Position numbers and translations under genes: made by a program. From Vicinamibacteraceae bacterium (GTDB lineage: Bacteria > Planctomycetota > Phycisphaerae > Phycisphaerales > UBA5793): a DNA stretch of 54,132 nucleotides. The notes under the pieces are model-generated. The model was not told where the DNA came from and did no database searches. It was given only the letters and a program-made list of their open reading frames with translations. Positions within the stretch are counted from its first letter, which is position 1. The number at the start of each line of letters is the position of its first letter. The stretch covers positions 1 to 54,132 of the forward strand of contig WYBR01000077.1 of the NCBI GenBank assembly GCA_011525805.1. The letters run 5' to 3'. Positions 8,155 to 17,347 of the stretch are shown here, piece by piece.

Positions 8155-9336
8155 GTGAAACGGGCCATCTTCCTCGATCGCGACAACACGATCATCCACA
8201 ACGACGACGACCTCGGCAAACCCGAAGAAGTGCGCCTCATCCGCGGCGCTGCGCACGCCATCGGCTCGCTGCGGCAACTCGGCTACCGGATCATCGTCGT
8301 AAGCAACCAGGGCGGCGTGGCGCGCGGCCTGTACACCGAGCGCGACGTCGACGCCGTTCACGAGCGCATCGCGCAGATGGTCTACGACTCGGCGGGGGCG
8401 ATCATCGACCGCTTCTACTACTGCCCCTTCCATCCCGAGGGGACGGTGAAGGAGTACGCGCGCGAGCATCCCTGGCGCAAGCCCCAGCCGGGGATGCTCC
8501 TCGAAGCGGCCCGCAGCCTCGAACTCGACCTGCGCGAGTGCTGGATGGTCGGCGACCAGGAGCGCGACATCGAGGCCGGCCGCGCCGCCGGCTGCCAGAC
8601 GATCCTCATCACCCGCAAGACGAGCGTGACGACGCGGGCGGACTTTCAGGCCGCCACCCTCGCCGAGGCCGCCGCCATCATCGCGCAGAACCGGGTCCGC
8701 ACGCGGCAGGCGCCGCCGGCGGCGCCGGTCGTGGTCACTTCGCGCCGCCCCGGCGAGGTTGCCGCCGTCGCCGCGCCCGTCGTCGCCTCTCCCGCCGCCG
8801 CACGCGGGGAAGCCTCCGTCGAAGCGGTGCACCGCGCCGAGGCGCCCGCCCCGCCCGCCCCCTCGCCGCGCGTCGAGCCCAAGGTGGAGATGGAGCGGCT
8901 CGATAACCCTCGCGAAGTCGAGGCGATGCAAGTCGAAGTCGACGAAGCGGTGGCGACCGAGGAACTCGAGGGGCAACAGGAAGTGCAGGAGCCCGCCGAG
9001 GCCTCCGACGAGCCGCCTCGTCGCGATCCCATGCGCCACATCCCCGTCCGCCTCCACGGCATCGAGCGGCCGCGGCCCGCGCGCGATCAAGGCGATCTCC
9101 CCCCTTCCGATCGACTGCTCAGCGACCTGCTCGGGGAGATGCGCTCGTGGCGCCAGTCGCAGCGCGAGTTCACGCCGGTGATGATGTTCGGCTCGCTTGC
9201 GGTCCTCGCGCTGCTCATCGTCGGCGTGCTGCTGGGCGTCTACCTCGACGCCGCGACCGCCACGCCCTGGATCGGCCTCACCATCCTCGCGCAACTGAGC
9301 GTCGTCGCGCTTCTGCTGCTCAATCTGAGACCGTGA
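8155..9336 (+). CDS. HAD-IIIA phosphatase (GmhB-like) fused to a membrane-anchored tail
   Basis: This 393-aa protein starts at GTG 8155. Residues 1-~185 form a HAD-IIIA phosphatase like D-glycero-D-manno-heptose bisphosphate phosphatase. The nucleophile motif is FLDRDNTI (DxDxT), followed by [11 protein letters not shown], the zinc-loop-like YYCPFHPEG and [13 protein letters not shown]. Residues ~195-335 are a low-complexity Pro/Ala/Glu linker. Two hydrophobic segments follow (~342-365 and ~372-392), ending LLLLNLRP*. GmhB-like enzymes are normally about 180 aa and soluble, so the tail would tether this one to the membrane. The gene overlaps the convergent gene by 17 bp. Confidence 0.83.
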   Translation: MKRAIFLDRDNTIIHNDDDLGKPEEVRLIRGAAHAIGSLRQLGYRIIVVSNQGGVARGLYTERDVDAVHERIAQMVYDSAGAIIDRFYYCPFHPEGTVKEYAREHPWRKPQPGMLLEAARSLELDLRECWMVGDQERDIEAGRAAGCQTILITRKTSVTTRADFQAATLAEAAAIIAQNRVRTRQAPPAAPVVVTSRRPGEVAAVAAPVVASPAAARGEASVEAVHRAEAPAPPAPSPRVEPKVEMERLDNPREVEAMQVEVDEAVATEELEGQQEVQEPAEASDEPPRRDPMRHIPVRLHGIERPRPARDQGDLPPSDRLLSDLLGEMRSWRQSQREFTPVMMFGSLAVLALLIVGVLLGVYLDAATATPWIGLTILAQLSVVALLLLNLRP

Positions 9337-10255
9337 ACGCCAGTCCTCGAGCCGGCCAGGCGCGGCGCTGCTGCGCCTGGCGCTGCACGGCGTCGACGGC
9401 GGGAGCACGTGCAGCCCCATCGACCCACACGCGCACAAGGAGCGGCTCACCCGCCAGCGGATCGCTCACGAGCGGGATGGCAGCGTCGGCGCTGATGCGC
9501 CCCTCGGCGTCCAACCTGCGATACACCTGCCTCGGCGTGTCGACGTAGCGAGCGAGAACGGGCGCCAGCGCGCCAGCCAGCGCGGGCAGCGATCGCTCCA
9601 GCGCCTCGGCCGCGTTGCGACGACGGCGCCGCCACGCGCGCGGCGTGCGGCCCATCAGAAAGCCCAGCGCCTCGCCCGGCGCCAGCAGCGTCCCCGGCAG
9701 CGCCAGGTGAATCTCGCCGTCAAAGGCCGAAGGAGCGATCGACCGCACCGCCTCGCCGTACGCCGGCACCGCGCGGCACGAATCGGCGCTGAAGGGGCCG
9801 GACTGATCCGCGGCGAGTACGGCGAGTTCCACTGCCGCGCCGATCGTCGCCGACCGCAGCGCGAGCCGCGCATCGCTCATGAGTTCGAGAAGCAGGTCGG
9901 GCATCGGCTCGCCGCGCCAGGCGCGGTTGAGATTCGTCGATTCCTGCCGAATGAGAATCTCCGCGCGATCCAGCCCCAGCCCCCGCTCATCCTCGGGCAG
10001 GTCGTCGAGTTGGCGCAGGGCGAAGGTGACGGCCTGGAGGGAGATGATGGGCGCGACCGATTGCCGCCAGCGCTGTCCCGCTGCATCCTTCGGGAGGGCG
10101 ACCGAAGCACGGGCAAAGTCCAGCCAGCGACCGAGCAGGGCCGCCCAGGTCATCGCCTCGACGTGCAGAGGTTCGTTGACGGGTTGCACGGCATAGTCTA
10201 ACGGCTCCGGCCGACAAGGCCGATCACCTTCCACTGTCCGAGTGGATGTAGGCAC
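9320..10255 (-). CDS. Hypothetical protein
   Basis: This 311-aa soluble protein shows no motif I can assign. It has codon use typical of its neighbours and an alpha-helical composition ([29 protein letters not shown]). Its last residues overlap the 3' end of the HAD gene by 17 bp on the opposite strand. ATG 10255 is the longest start; an internal ATG at [10 protein letters not shown] would remove about 34 residues of weaker coding character. Function is unknown. Confidence 0.6.
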   Translation of the reverse strand: MPTSTRTVEGDRPCRPEPLDYAVQPVNEPLHVEAMTWAALLGRWLDFARASVALPKDAAGQRWRQSVAPIISLQAVTFALRQLDDLPEDERGLGLDRAEILIRQESTNLNRAWRGEPMPDLLLELMSDARLALRSATIGAAVELAVLAADQSGPFSADSCRAVPAYGEAVRSIAPSAFDGEIHLALPGTLLAPGEALGFLMGRTPRAWRRRRRNAAEALERSLPALAGALAPVLARYVDTPRQVYRRLDAEGRISADAAIPLVSDPLAGEPLLVRVWVDGAARAPAVDAVQRQAQQRRAWPARGLAFTVSD

Positions 10256-10294
10256 CTGCCCTGATTAGGGGATAAGCCCGATTTCTTTTCCGAT

Positions 10295-10306
10295 TGTCAA
10301 TTGACA
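10295..10306. promoter_or_regulatory. 12-bp palindrome containing a TTGACA hexamer
   Basis: TGTCAATTGACA is a perfect palindrome about 100 bp upstream of the dockerin-like gene. Its right half could act as a -35 box, but no good -10 follows at 16-18 bases. It may be an operator or a chance palindrome. Confidence 0.3.
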
Positions 10307-10407
10307 TCTCCTTGTCGGTACCTACGGTGTCTTGGTCGTCTTCCCTCTGCCTCTTTTCATGGGGAGGGGTACATCAGCACGGTCCGAACAAAGAAAGGAA
10401 ATACTCG

Positions 10408-11766
10408 ATGACCACTCGCATATGCATATGGCGTTTCACAGCGTGCGTTCTGGCCGTGTGCTTGAGCTCTCACGCCGTGCGCGCGCAACCCGATGATGGC
10501 GTCCAAGTCGGTCTGGGGATCATGACCCGATGCGCATTTGGGTACTACTTCACTGACACGAAGGGCGTGGACTTGATCCAGCAATTCTGCCTCGCAGCAG
10601 ATTGGTCCTACGCGGAGGGGATGAATACGCCCTGTATGGGGAACCCGACCGTCATCGATGAGAACTACAGCGACTACCAAACTTGTTCAACACCGGGATG
10701 CGCGGCATCTGCGTCGGTTACGGATCCTTTCTTCGGCCACTTCGCCTTGAGTACTTGGGGATGCGAAATCCTGGAAGATCTCTCTTGGGCAGTGACCTCA
10801 GACGGCTCTGATTTGCCCGTGGAATCCAATCCATCGTACCTTCAGGCATATGCAGGCATCGGGTTGGAATACCAGTACGACCTCTGCAACGCACAATGGA
10901 CGCAAACGCGGAACGAGTTTCGCGCAGGAACCAGTGTCGCCTCCTTGTTCCAGAATTTCGAAATCGACGACCAAGTTGCCGATTTCAGCCTCGGGTGGGT
11001 TCTTTGCTATGAGTTCTTGGCGACCGAATGGGGAGATGAGGATTTCCGTCCTTGGAGGCCCGGGCCCATTGTTGCTGCTCCGGAGATCGGTGACTATGTG
11101 AGCTTCCCGAGAATGCTCGTCGGGATTGAGCTCGCCGGCATGGACCCCTCTGAGGGCATCGCAGGAGTATTCCGAAACTGGGAGAGTGAGTCGGTCATCC
11201 CAGACGGTGAGGTTCCCCTCGGCGCCCCGGACGGCGCAGGTGTATTCGAAGACGTACAGTTCTCCTATTCTGTGGTCGGGGGAAGTGGCAAGGATGACTA
11301 TCTGCGCACATGGTCTTGGTCGTTTTCGGATTCGGTGAGCAGTGCTAACTACGTCGGCCCAACACTTTCTATCGCCTTCCGCTCTGATCCCGTCCCTGCA
11401 ACGTTCGGCGACGTGAACCAAGACGGAAAGGTCTCCTCTGCAGATGTCACTGCGCTCTCCACCTACTTGATGCTGGTGGCAAATCCTCCTTGGTCAGCGC
11501 ACAGAGATATCGATCGTGATGGAGACGTGGACAGCGACGATCTTGCGGCCCTGACTGCCTACATGGCGTTGCCCGGGTTCGCGTCCATATTGCTAGGCGA
11601 TGTGAACGATGACGGAGTGATTGACGAGGACGACCTCACTGCGATCAAGGGACAGATTGACAAATCTTGGGGCGACGCGAACTTTTCGCCGCAGGCCGAC
11701 ATTGATCAAGATGGGACAGTAACGACCGCTGATGAGTCGCTGTTAGAGGCATATTTGAAAAAGTAG
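10408..11766 (+). CDS. Secreted protein with C-terminal dockerin/EF-hand repeats
   Basis: This 452-aa exported protein starts at ATG 10408 after AAAGGAA. A signal peptide is likely at residues 1-~25 (CVLAVCLSSHAVRA). The central ~300 residues are unrecognised and contain several cysteines. The C-terminal ~110 residues carry two dockerin-type units, each with a pair of EF-hand-like calcium loops: GDVNQDGKVSSADVTAL with DIDRDGDVDSDDLAAL, and GDVNDDGVIDEDDLTAI with DIDQDGTVTTADESLL. Dockerin-like modules bind cohesins in cellulosomes, but in planctomycetes they are common on exported proteins without a known scaffold. Base composition and codon use are clearly richer in A+T than the flanks, suggesting recent acquisition. 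Confidence 0.8.
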   Translation: MTTRICIWRFTACVLAVCLSSHAVRAQPDDGVQVGLGIMTRCAFGYYFTDTKGVDLIQQFCLAADWSYAEGMNTPCMGNPTVIDENYSDYQTCSTPGCAASASVTDPFFGHFALSTWGCEILEDLSWAVTSDGSDLPVESNPSYLQAYAGIGLEYQYDLCNAQWTQTRNEFRAGTSVASLFQNFEIDDQVADFSLGWVLCYEFLATEWGDEDFRPWRPGPIVAAPEIGDYVSFPRMLVGIELAGMDPSEGIAGVFRNWESESVIPDGEVPLGAPDGAGVFEDVQFSYSVVGGSGKDDYLRTWSWSFSDSVSSANYVGPTLSIAFRSDPVPATFGDVNQDGKVSSADVTALSTYLMLVANPPWSAHRDIDRDGDVDSDDLAALTAYMALPGFASILLGDVNDDGVIDEDDLTAIKGQIDKSWGDANFSPQADIDQDGTVTTADESLLEAYLKK

Positions 11767-11806
11767 CACGATCGATCGGCCATCATGGACCTATCAATAC
11801 TCTGCC

Positions 11807-11829
11807 CTCCGACAGTTTTACCGTCGGAG
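11807..11829 (+). terminator. Hairpin after dockerin-like gene
   Basis: CTCCGAC (11807-11813) and GTCGGAG (11823-11829) form a 7-bp stem with a 9-base loop, 40 bp after the stop. A second small hairpin (CATCG/CGATG, 11842-11856) follows. There is no long T tract, so termination strength is uncertain. Confidence 0.45.
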
Positions 11830-11890
11830 AGTCTTCTCTACCATCGTTCAGCGATGATAGTCGAAGACGTTCATACACATGTACGGCAGT

Positions 11891-13159
11891 TTACCGATCC
11901 ACCTGCCCCATCACGATGTCGATGGAGCCGATGATCGCCGGCACATCCGCGAGCAGGACGTTCCGGCACAGTTCCGGCAGGACGCTCAGGTTGCAGAACG
12001 TCCCCGCTCTGGCCTTCACGCGATAGGGCTGCGTCTGCCCCTGGCTCTCGATGAAGAAGCCGAGCACGCCGCGCGGGTTGTCCATCTCGACGTAGACCTC
12101 GCCGGCGTCGGGCTTGAAGTTCTTGGGCACTTTCACGCGGTGCCGCCCGCCCGTGGCGCTGTCATCGCTCGGGTCGGGGATCATCTTCAGGCACTGGCGG
12201 ATGATCTTCACCGACTCCTTCATTTCGAGCATGCGCACCCAGTAGCGGTCCCAGCAGTCCCCCACCGTGCCGTAGATGCCCGTGCCGACGCAGACGTTGA
12301 AATCCAGTTCGGGATAGACGGAAAACGGCTTGTCGCGGCGGAGGTCGTAGGGAATGCCGCTGCCGCGGATGACCGGGCCGGTGCAGCCCCAGGCGATCGC
12401 CTGCTCTTTGCTCAGCACGCCGACGTTGCCCGTGCGGATGGTGAAGATGCGGTTGTAAGAGAGGAGGTCGTTGTACTCGTCGATCTTGGGCTCGAAGTAG
12501 TTGAGAAACTCGCCGACCTTGTCGAGCCAGCCGTCGGGCACGTCCTGCGTCAGCCCGCCGATCGTGTAGTACGAGTAGGTCAGCCGCGCGCCGCAGACCA
12601 TCTCGAAGAGGTCGAGGATGTACTCGCGCTCGCGGAAGGCGTAGAGGAAGGGTGTGAAGGCGCCCATGTCCAAGCCGTAGGTGCCAAAGGACACCAGGTG
12701 GCTGGCGATGCGCTGGAGTTCGCCGACGATGACGCGGATGAACTCGGCCCGGCGCGGGACTTCGATCTCGGCGAGGCGCTCGACGGCGAGGCAGAAGGCC
12801 CAGTTCTCGTTCATCCCCGCGACGTAGTCCATGCGGTCGGTGTAGGGGATGTACTTGTAGTAGGGAATGCTCTCACCGATCTTCTCGGCGCAGCGGTGCA
12901 GGTAGCCCAGGTGCGGGACGGCCTCGAGGACGAGTTCGCCGTCCGTTCGCAGGACGACTCGGAGCACGCCGTGCGTCGCCGGGTGCTGCGGCCCCATGTT
13001 GACGAGCATCTCCTCGGTCTGGACGTCTTCAAGTTCGATGCCCGAGGGGGCGACCTGCGATGTGACGGTGAAGCCCTCGCCCCGCGGGCCTTCGCTCAGC
13101 CCGTCGAAGTCGGTGGCGGCGGGGACTTTGAAGTCAATCTCGCGCTGGGTCGTGCTCAT
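11891..13159 (-). CDS. nuoD: NADH-quinone oxidoreductase subunit D
   Basis: This 422-aa NuoD (49-kDa) subunit belongs to the peripheral arm of respiratory complex I, near the quinone site. The family hallmarks are intact: MGPQHPATHGVLRVVLRTDG, HLGYLHRCAEKIGE, DRMDYVAGMNENWAFCLAVE, the block around GGLTQDVPDGW, and the C-terminal DVPAIIGSIDIVMGQVDR*. ATG 13159 (MSTTQREIDFK) is preferred; an in-frame upstream ATG at 13255 would add an Arg/Pro-rich stretch unlike NuoD. Remarkably, no other nuo gene lies beside it in this window; NuoD is normally encoded within a nuoA-N operon. Confidence 0.95.
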   Translation of the reverse strand: MSTTQREIDFKVPAATDFDGLSEGPRGEGFTVTSQVAPSGIELEDVQTEEMLVNMGPQHPATHGVLRVVLRTDGELVLEAVPHLGYLHRCAEKIGESIPYYKYIPYTDRMDYVAGMNENWAFCLAVERLAEIEVPRRAEFIRVIVGELQRIASHLVSFGTYGLDMGAFTPFLYAFREREYILDLFEMVCGARLTYSYYTIGGLTQDVPDGWLDKVGEFLNYFEPKIDEYNDLLSYNRIFTIRTGNVGVLSKEQAIAWGCTGPVIRGSGIPYDLRRDKPFSVYPELDFNVCVGTGIYGTVGDCWDRYWVRMLEMKESVKIIRQCLKMIPDPSDDSATGGRHRVKVPKNFKPDAGEVYVEMDNPRGVLGFFIESQGQTQPYRVKARAGTFCNLSVLPELCRNVLLADVPAIIGSIDIVMGQVDR

Positions 13160-13336
13160 GGTGCGTCCGGGCCCTCGATTCGTGTGGCCGATGCTAGGGC
13201 GACGGAGCCGAAACGGCCAGACGGCCCGGCCGCGGCGCGGGCCGAATGCGGGCAACCCCGCAACAAGAACGCGCCTCGGGACTGGCCCGAGGCGCGCTGA
13301 AAGTTGGACGGTGAGAAGCTGTCTCGCCGACGCGAA

Positions 13337-13975
13337 TCAGGCGGTGCGGCGACGGCGGCTGCTCATCGCCACCGCCCCGAGGCCCAGAAGAGCGACGGAG
13401 CCGGGAACCGGCACGGGAACCTTGTCCGAGCCTCCGTCGGCGAACCCGCGGAAGCGCACGACGAAGTTGAAGTCGTTCGGGCCGCTGATGAAACTCTCCG
13501 CGGAGAGCACGTTGGCATAGGGGGAGGCGACGAGGAACTCGAACATACCCGACTGCCCAACGCCGATTCCCTGCGTCGGATTGCCGCCGCCCTCGAACTG
13601 GCCGCCGATGCCCGCGCCGGCGTCGAAGAGGCCGAAAGGCGAGCCGCCGATGCCCGGACCGGGGATGTTCTCGAAGGCCGGGAAGGACGCGAACTGGAGG
13701 GTTGCGGTGTCGGTGCCGCTGCGCTGCGGCGCACCGATGTTGAAGATGAGAGCCGTGATGTACCCGCCGTTCTCGACGGGGCTGGTGTTGGTCAGGTTGA
13801 TGAGCAACTGGCCGCTGGAGCCGCTGAGGTAGTTGTACTCAATGCTGCCGGTGAAGTGGCCGAGGCCCTCGGTGCTCTGGCTCGAGAGGCCCTGAATGTT
13901 GATGATGTCGGCGCTGGCAACGGCTCCGAAGGACATCACCGCTGCCGCGGCAGCGGTGCAGACAGACAGACGCAT
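13337..13975 (-). CDS. PEP-CTERM-type exported protein
   Basis: This 212-aa protein starts at ATG 13975, with AGGAG six bases upstream. An N-terminal signal peptide (residues ~1-22, SVCTAAAAAVMSFGAVASA) precedes a Gly/Ser-rich beta body. The C terminus has the tripartite PEP-CTERM layout: Pro-rich PVPVPGS, hydrophobic VALLGLGAVAM, then a basic cluster SSRRRRTA*. Such proteins are sorted by exosortase (EpsH) to the surface, often with exopolysaccharide. The motif is VPGS rather than strict PEP, a variant common in planctomycetes. No exosortase gene is in the window. Confidence 0.82.
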   Translation of the reverse strand: MRLSVCTAAAAAVMSFGAVASADIINIQGLSSQSTEGLGHFTGSIEYNYLSGSSGQLLINLTNTSPVENGGYITALIFNIGAPQRSGTDTATLQFASFPAFENIPGPGIGGSPFGLFDAGAGIGGQFEGGGNPTQGIGVGQSGMFEFLVASPYANVLSAESFISGPNDFNFVVRFRGFADGGSDKVPVPVPGSVALLGLGAVAMSSRRRRTA

Positions 13976-14348
13976 GGTGGTTCTCCTCTCTTGCAAGTCG
14001 GCGGGGACGCCGGCTTCTCCCTGAACTTCTGCGAGGCCGGCACGCGCTCGCGCGCACGCCGCCTCACGGCACGCCAAGTATGCAATATGTTCGCGGCGAA
14101 GCGAGCGGAGGATGCACCCTTTCGTGCGGCATAGAGTGTCTCCCGCCACCTGAAACGGCAGGAAGACCGGCACTCGCGTCCAATAACATGGGTCGCAAGG
14201 GCGTCATGTCACCGGATCGCGCCGACAGGAGCGGCCAACCCGCCCACCCCGGGCTGGAACAGATCGCTCCAAACTCCTATCATTCAGTTCCGCCGCCCGG
14301 AGAAGGCTTGTCGAGGGCGGCGCATGCGCTGGAGAGGCTTATCCGACC
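13976..14348. other. Intergenic region, divergent promoters presumed
   Basis: This 373-bp stretch lies between the PEP-CTERM gene (leftward) and rpoZ (rightward). It must hold both promoters, but I see no convincing -35/-10 pair, repeat or small gene apart from the Shine-Dalgarno of the PEP-CTERM gene at its left end. Confidence 0.4.
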
Positions 14349-14579
14349 ATGATCGAAGCACTCAAGGATGACGAACTGGTTCGCCGCGTCGGGGGCAAGT
14401 TCCGGCTCGCCTCGATGATCCAGCGCCGCTGGGGGCAGTTGATGGACGGGGCCCGGCCGCTGGTAGACCGCGCCGGCCGCACCGACCTCGAGATCGTCAT
14501 CGAGGAAGTGCGCCAGGGGCTGCTGACCTTCGACAGCGAACCGGACGCCCGCTCGGCCGCTCCGGCCGAGACGCTTTGA
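14349..14579 (+). CDS. rpoZ: DNA-directed RNA polymerase subunit omega
   Basis: This 76-aa RpoZ-like protein has the core LVRRVGGKFRLASMIQRRWGQLMDGARPLVD and TDLEIVIEEVRQGLLTF, which matches the omega fold (helices that clamp the beta-prime subunit) in its planctomycete form. It lies 51 bp upstream of the coaC-type flavoprotein, reflecting the widespread rpoZ-coaBC gene order. It acts as a chaperone and stabiliser of core RNA polymerase. No separate Shine-Dalgarno is obvious; the ATG is fixed by the conserved MIEALKDDE start. Confidence 0.85.
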   Translation: MIEALKDDELVRRVGGKFRLASMIQRRWGQLMDGARPLVDRAGRTDLEIVIEEVRQGLLTFDSEPDARSAAPAETL

Positions 14580-14630
14580 CCCGGCCGAGTCCCGCCGCGC
14601 CGCCACGCCGTGCGGCCCCGCCGGTGACGC

Positions 14631-15236
14631 ATGACCGATGCCGCTGACGTCCAAGTTCCCAACGACTCCCTCGCCGCCGTGCGCGGCCGAAGCGTCGTCG
14701 TCGGCCTCACGGGCGGCATCGCCTGCTACAAGACCGCCTTCATCGTCAGCCGCCTCGCCCAGGCCGGCGCTCAGGTGACGGTCCTGATGACGGAGGCGGC
14801 CACGCGCTTCGTCGCCCCGCTGACCTTCCAGGCGCTTTCCGGCCGGCCGGTGTACACCAGCCAGTGGGAGCACGTCGAGTCGCAGGATCCGCAGCACATC
14901 AGTCTGGCGCGCTCGGCCTCGCTCATGCTCATTGCGCCGTGCACGATGGACATGATGGCCAAACTCGCCACGGGGCGAACCGACGACGTCGTCTCCCTCG
15001 TGTCGTCGGCGATCGATCGCACGAAGCAGCCGTGCCTGCTCGCGCCTTCGATGAACGCGGTGATGTGGGGCCAGCCGGCGACGCAGCGGGCGCTCAAGCA
15101 ACTCCGCGAAGACGGCTTCACCATCATCGGCCCCGACAGCGGCTGGCAGGCCTGCCGCACGCAAGGCCCCGGTCGCATGAGTGAGCCGGAGGAGATCCTT
15201 GCCGCCGTAGCGCAGGCGATTCAAGCCTGCTGCTGA
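14631..15236 (+). CDS. coaC: Phosphopantothenoylcysteine decarboxylase (flavoprotein)
   Basis: This 201-aa FMN flavoprotein of the HFCD family decarboxylates 4'-phosphopantothenoylcysteine in coenzyme A synthesis. The sequence shows VVVGLTGGIACYKTAFIVSRL, LMTEAATRFVAPLTFQALSGRPVY, ISLARSASLMLIAPCTMDMMAKLATG, the active-site APSMNAVMW, and CRTQGPGRMSEPEEI, whose Cys and GRM correspond to the catalytic lid. Only the decarboxylase half is present. The CoaB synthetase half, often fused, is missing here, so it is presumably encoded elsewhere. Confidence 0.88.
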   Translation: MTDAADVQVPNDSLAAVRGRSVVVGLTGGIACYKTAFIVSRLAQAGAQVTVLMTEAATRFVAPLTFQALSGRPVYTSQWEHVESQDPQHISLARSASLMLIAPCTMDMMAKLATGRTDDVVSLVSSAIDRTKQPCLLAPSMNAVMWGQPATQRALKQLREDGFTIIGPDSGWQACRTQGPGRMSEPEEILAAVAQAIQACC

Positions 15237-15249
15237 TCGCACAGCCCCA

Positions 15250-16695
15250 TCAGCCTTCGAACCCGGCCCGTCTCTCCTCCAGATACAGCGACCTCGCGTC
15301 GAGACAGCAGCGGAGTCCGTAGGCCATCACGCGCAGGCCGATGAAGCAACGGCTGATCCAGGTGTTCACCGGCTTGGAGCGCGTGTAGCGCTTGCGAACG
15401 ACTTCCCCGTAGAGCGCCATGCCGCGCTCGAGATAGGAGTCGGCGCCGAAGTCGAACGCCCCCGGCGTGCGCATCGGCTCCCAGATCCAGTTCGTGTACT
15501 TGACGAGCAGATCAAAGCGGTCCCGCTCGGTTTCAACCCGCTCCACGGGCAGGTCGGTCGATTCGGCCAGGACGAGGCGCAGGGCCTCATCATCCTTGTC
15601 GAAGACGTCTTCCACGCGCCTGAGGTACTCCCACTCGTCGTTCGTGAAGCGGCGGCAGCAGCCGAAGTCGAGCAGGCCCAGTCGCCCGTCGGGCAGGAAG
15701 AGGTAGTTGCCCGGATGGGGATCGGCGTAGGTCATCCGCCCCGCGTACCAGGTGCGCAGCGAACTCTTGAAGATGCTCGCGCCATGCCGGTTGCGGGCCG
15801 CCTGCGCAGGGTTGGTGCGCAGATAGGCCCTGAGGTGCAGGCCGTCGAGGTAATCCATCGTCAGGACGCGCCGCGTTGAGAGGTCTTCATACACGCGGGG
15901 CACGACGACGCTGTCGTCGGGCGTGAAGAGCGAGCGCGCGTGCTCCTGGTTCGCCGCCTCTTGAAGGTAGTCGGACTCGTCGTCGAGCATCTCGGCCACG
16001 TCGGTCATCTGCACCTTGAGGTTCTCCCAGTCGCTCGAGAGGCGCATGGGAAACATGAGGGCGATGAGGTTGCGGACGTCTTCCTGAATGGTGCGCGCGA
16101 TGTTGGGATACTGAATCTTGACGGCGACGGGATGGCCCGAGCCTTTGAGGCGAGCCCGATGCACCTGGCCGAGCGAAGCGGCTGCGAAGGCCCGCGGCTC
16201 AAAGTCGTCGAAGATCTCCGCAGGGTCGGCCCCGAGTTCGTTGCGCACGTGCTCGCGCAGCATCGAGTAGTGCATGGGCGGGGCGTCGAAGTAGAGGTGT
16301 CCGGCCACGTCGAGGAACTGCTCCGGAAGGAGGTTGGGAATCTGCGACAGCGCCTGGCCGATCTTCATCACCACGCCGCGCATGTAACCCATCGTGGCGA
16401 GCATTCGCAGCGCCGCCCGCAGATGCTGCTCGTTGAGCGCGGCCTCGCTCGCGTCGGCGGAGATGAACCCCTTGCGCAGCCACCATGCGAGATACCCCAG
16501 CGCGAGCCGCGCCTGCAGCGATCCCAGCGCCCAGAATCGATTGAACCGCCCGACGGGAATGGGCCGATGAGTCAGTTCTTCGAGGATCCGCGCCAGCGAT
16601 TGCTGCGTCTCGCTGCGGATTTCTTCGTCCAGGCCGGCGGGCAGCGCGGCGATGGCGTCGGCGGGCGTCGGGCAGGTCGTCGGTGCATCAATCAC
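15250..16695 (-). CDS. ABC1/AarF/UbiB-family atypical kinase
   Basis: This 481-aa protein of the ABC1 kinase-like family includes UbiB (ubiquinone synthesis) and other lipid or quinone-associated atypical kinases. The motifs are VMKIGQALSQ (KxGQ), FAAASLGQVHRARL (the Ala-rich nucleotide loop), VAVKIQYPNI (catalytic Lys), TYADPHPGNYLFL and LLDFGCCR (DFG-like metal site). GTG 16695 is well supported by AGGAGGT five bases upstream and lies inside the last codons of the tetR gene (8-bp overlap). It is therefore in an operon with, and probably controlled by, that repressor. The substrate is unknown. Confidence 0.88.
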   Translation of the reverse strand: MIDAPTTCPTPADAIAALPAGLDEEIRSETQQSLARILEELTHRPIPVGRFNRFWALGSLQARLALGYLAWWLRKGFISADASEAALNEQHLRAALRMLATMGYMRGVVMKIGQALSQIPNLLPEQFLDVAGHLYFDAPPMHYSMLREHVRNELGADPAEIFDDFEPRAFAAASLGQVHRARLKGSGHPVAVKIQYPNIARTIQEDVRNLIALMFPMRLSSDWENLKVQMTDVAEMLDDESDYLQEAANQEHARSLFTPDDSVVVPRVYEDLSTRRVLTMDYLDGLHLRAYLRTNPAQAARNRHGASIFKSSLRTWYAGRMTYADPHPGNYLFLPDGRLGLLDFGCCRRFTNDEWEYLRRVEDVFDKDDEALRLVLAESTDLPVERVETERDRFDLLVKYTNWIWEPMRTPGAFDFGADSYLERGMALYGEVVRKRYTRSKPVNTWISRCFIGLRVMAYGLRCCLDARSLYLEERRAGFEG

Positions 16696-17335
16696 GAGAC
16701 ACCTCCTCACGGTGCAAAGACGAATCAGGCGAACAGCACGGAAGCGAACCGAGAAACAGGCGGAGCGACTGGTCGAGCACGACCAGCGTGTCGGTGTGGT
16801 CGGGCGATTCATCGCGCGACCAGAACGCGACGACGCCGAGGTAGACCGTCCAGTAGAGATGCAACCGCACGAGCAGATCGCGATCGTCCGACGTCGCCTC
16901 GACGGCGCGGTGAGCGCGGAGGATTTCGAGCACGCGCTCAAGGTGAGTGCGGCGCATCTCCTCCGCCTCGGGGCAGGCGCCGGCTCGCGCGAAGGGACTC
17001 ATCACCGTCGTAAAGACCTCGCCGACGAAATGGCGGTAGGGTTCGAGACGATGGAGCCCGGCCATGATGTACGCGTACAGGTCTTCCTCCGGTGACGCCG
17101 GGGCGCTCCGCGAGGCGTGATCGGCCTCGGCTGCGGCCAGGGCCTCGGCGAAGAGGGAGAGGGCGAGTGATTCTTTGGTGGGGAAGTAGTTAAAGAGCGT
17201 GCCGTTGGCGATCCCGGCGGCGTCGGCGATCTCGCGCGTCGTCGTCTCGGCGAAGCCGCGCTTGCGGAAGAGCCGGGCGCCGGTCCGGAGGAGGCGTTGC
17301 CGGGTCTGCTGCTTGGCGCGGGCGGTGATCCGCAT
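16688..17335 (-). CDS. TetR/AcrR-family transcriptional regulator
   Basis: This 215-aa regulator has an N-terminal DNA-binding domain (residues ~9-55) containing RLLRTGARLFRKRGFAETTT and EIADAAGIANGTLFNYFPTKE, the standard TetR helix-turn-helix. The C-terminal ligand domain (~60-205) is Trp/His-containing and typical in length. It starts at ATG 17335. The following ABC1-kinase gene overlaps it by 8 bp. Upstream lies a strong sigma-70-like promoter bracketed by an inverted repeat, a likely autoregulatory operator. The ligand is unknown, perhaps fatty-acid or quinone-like given the kinase partner. Confidence 0.9.
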   Translation of the reverse strand: MRITARAKQQTRQRLLRTGARLFRKRGFAETTTREIADAAGIANGTLFNYFPTKESLALSLFAEALAAAEADHASRSAPASPEEDLYAYIMAGLHRLEPYRHFVGEVFTTVMSPFARAGACPEAEEMRRTHLERVLEILRAHRAVEATSDDRDLLVRLHLYWTVYLGVVAFWSRDESPDHTDTLVVLDQSLRLFLGSLPCCSPDSSLHREEVSRD

Positions 17336-17347
17336 GGGCGGGCCCTA

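Noticed and set aside
11879-13300. 473-codon plus-strand frame
   Set aside because: It is the antisense of nuoD, whose protein has complete family hallmarks, so the plus-strand frame is spurious.
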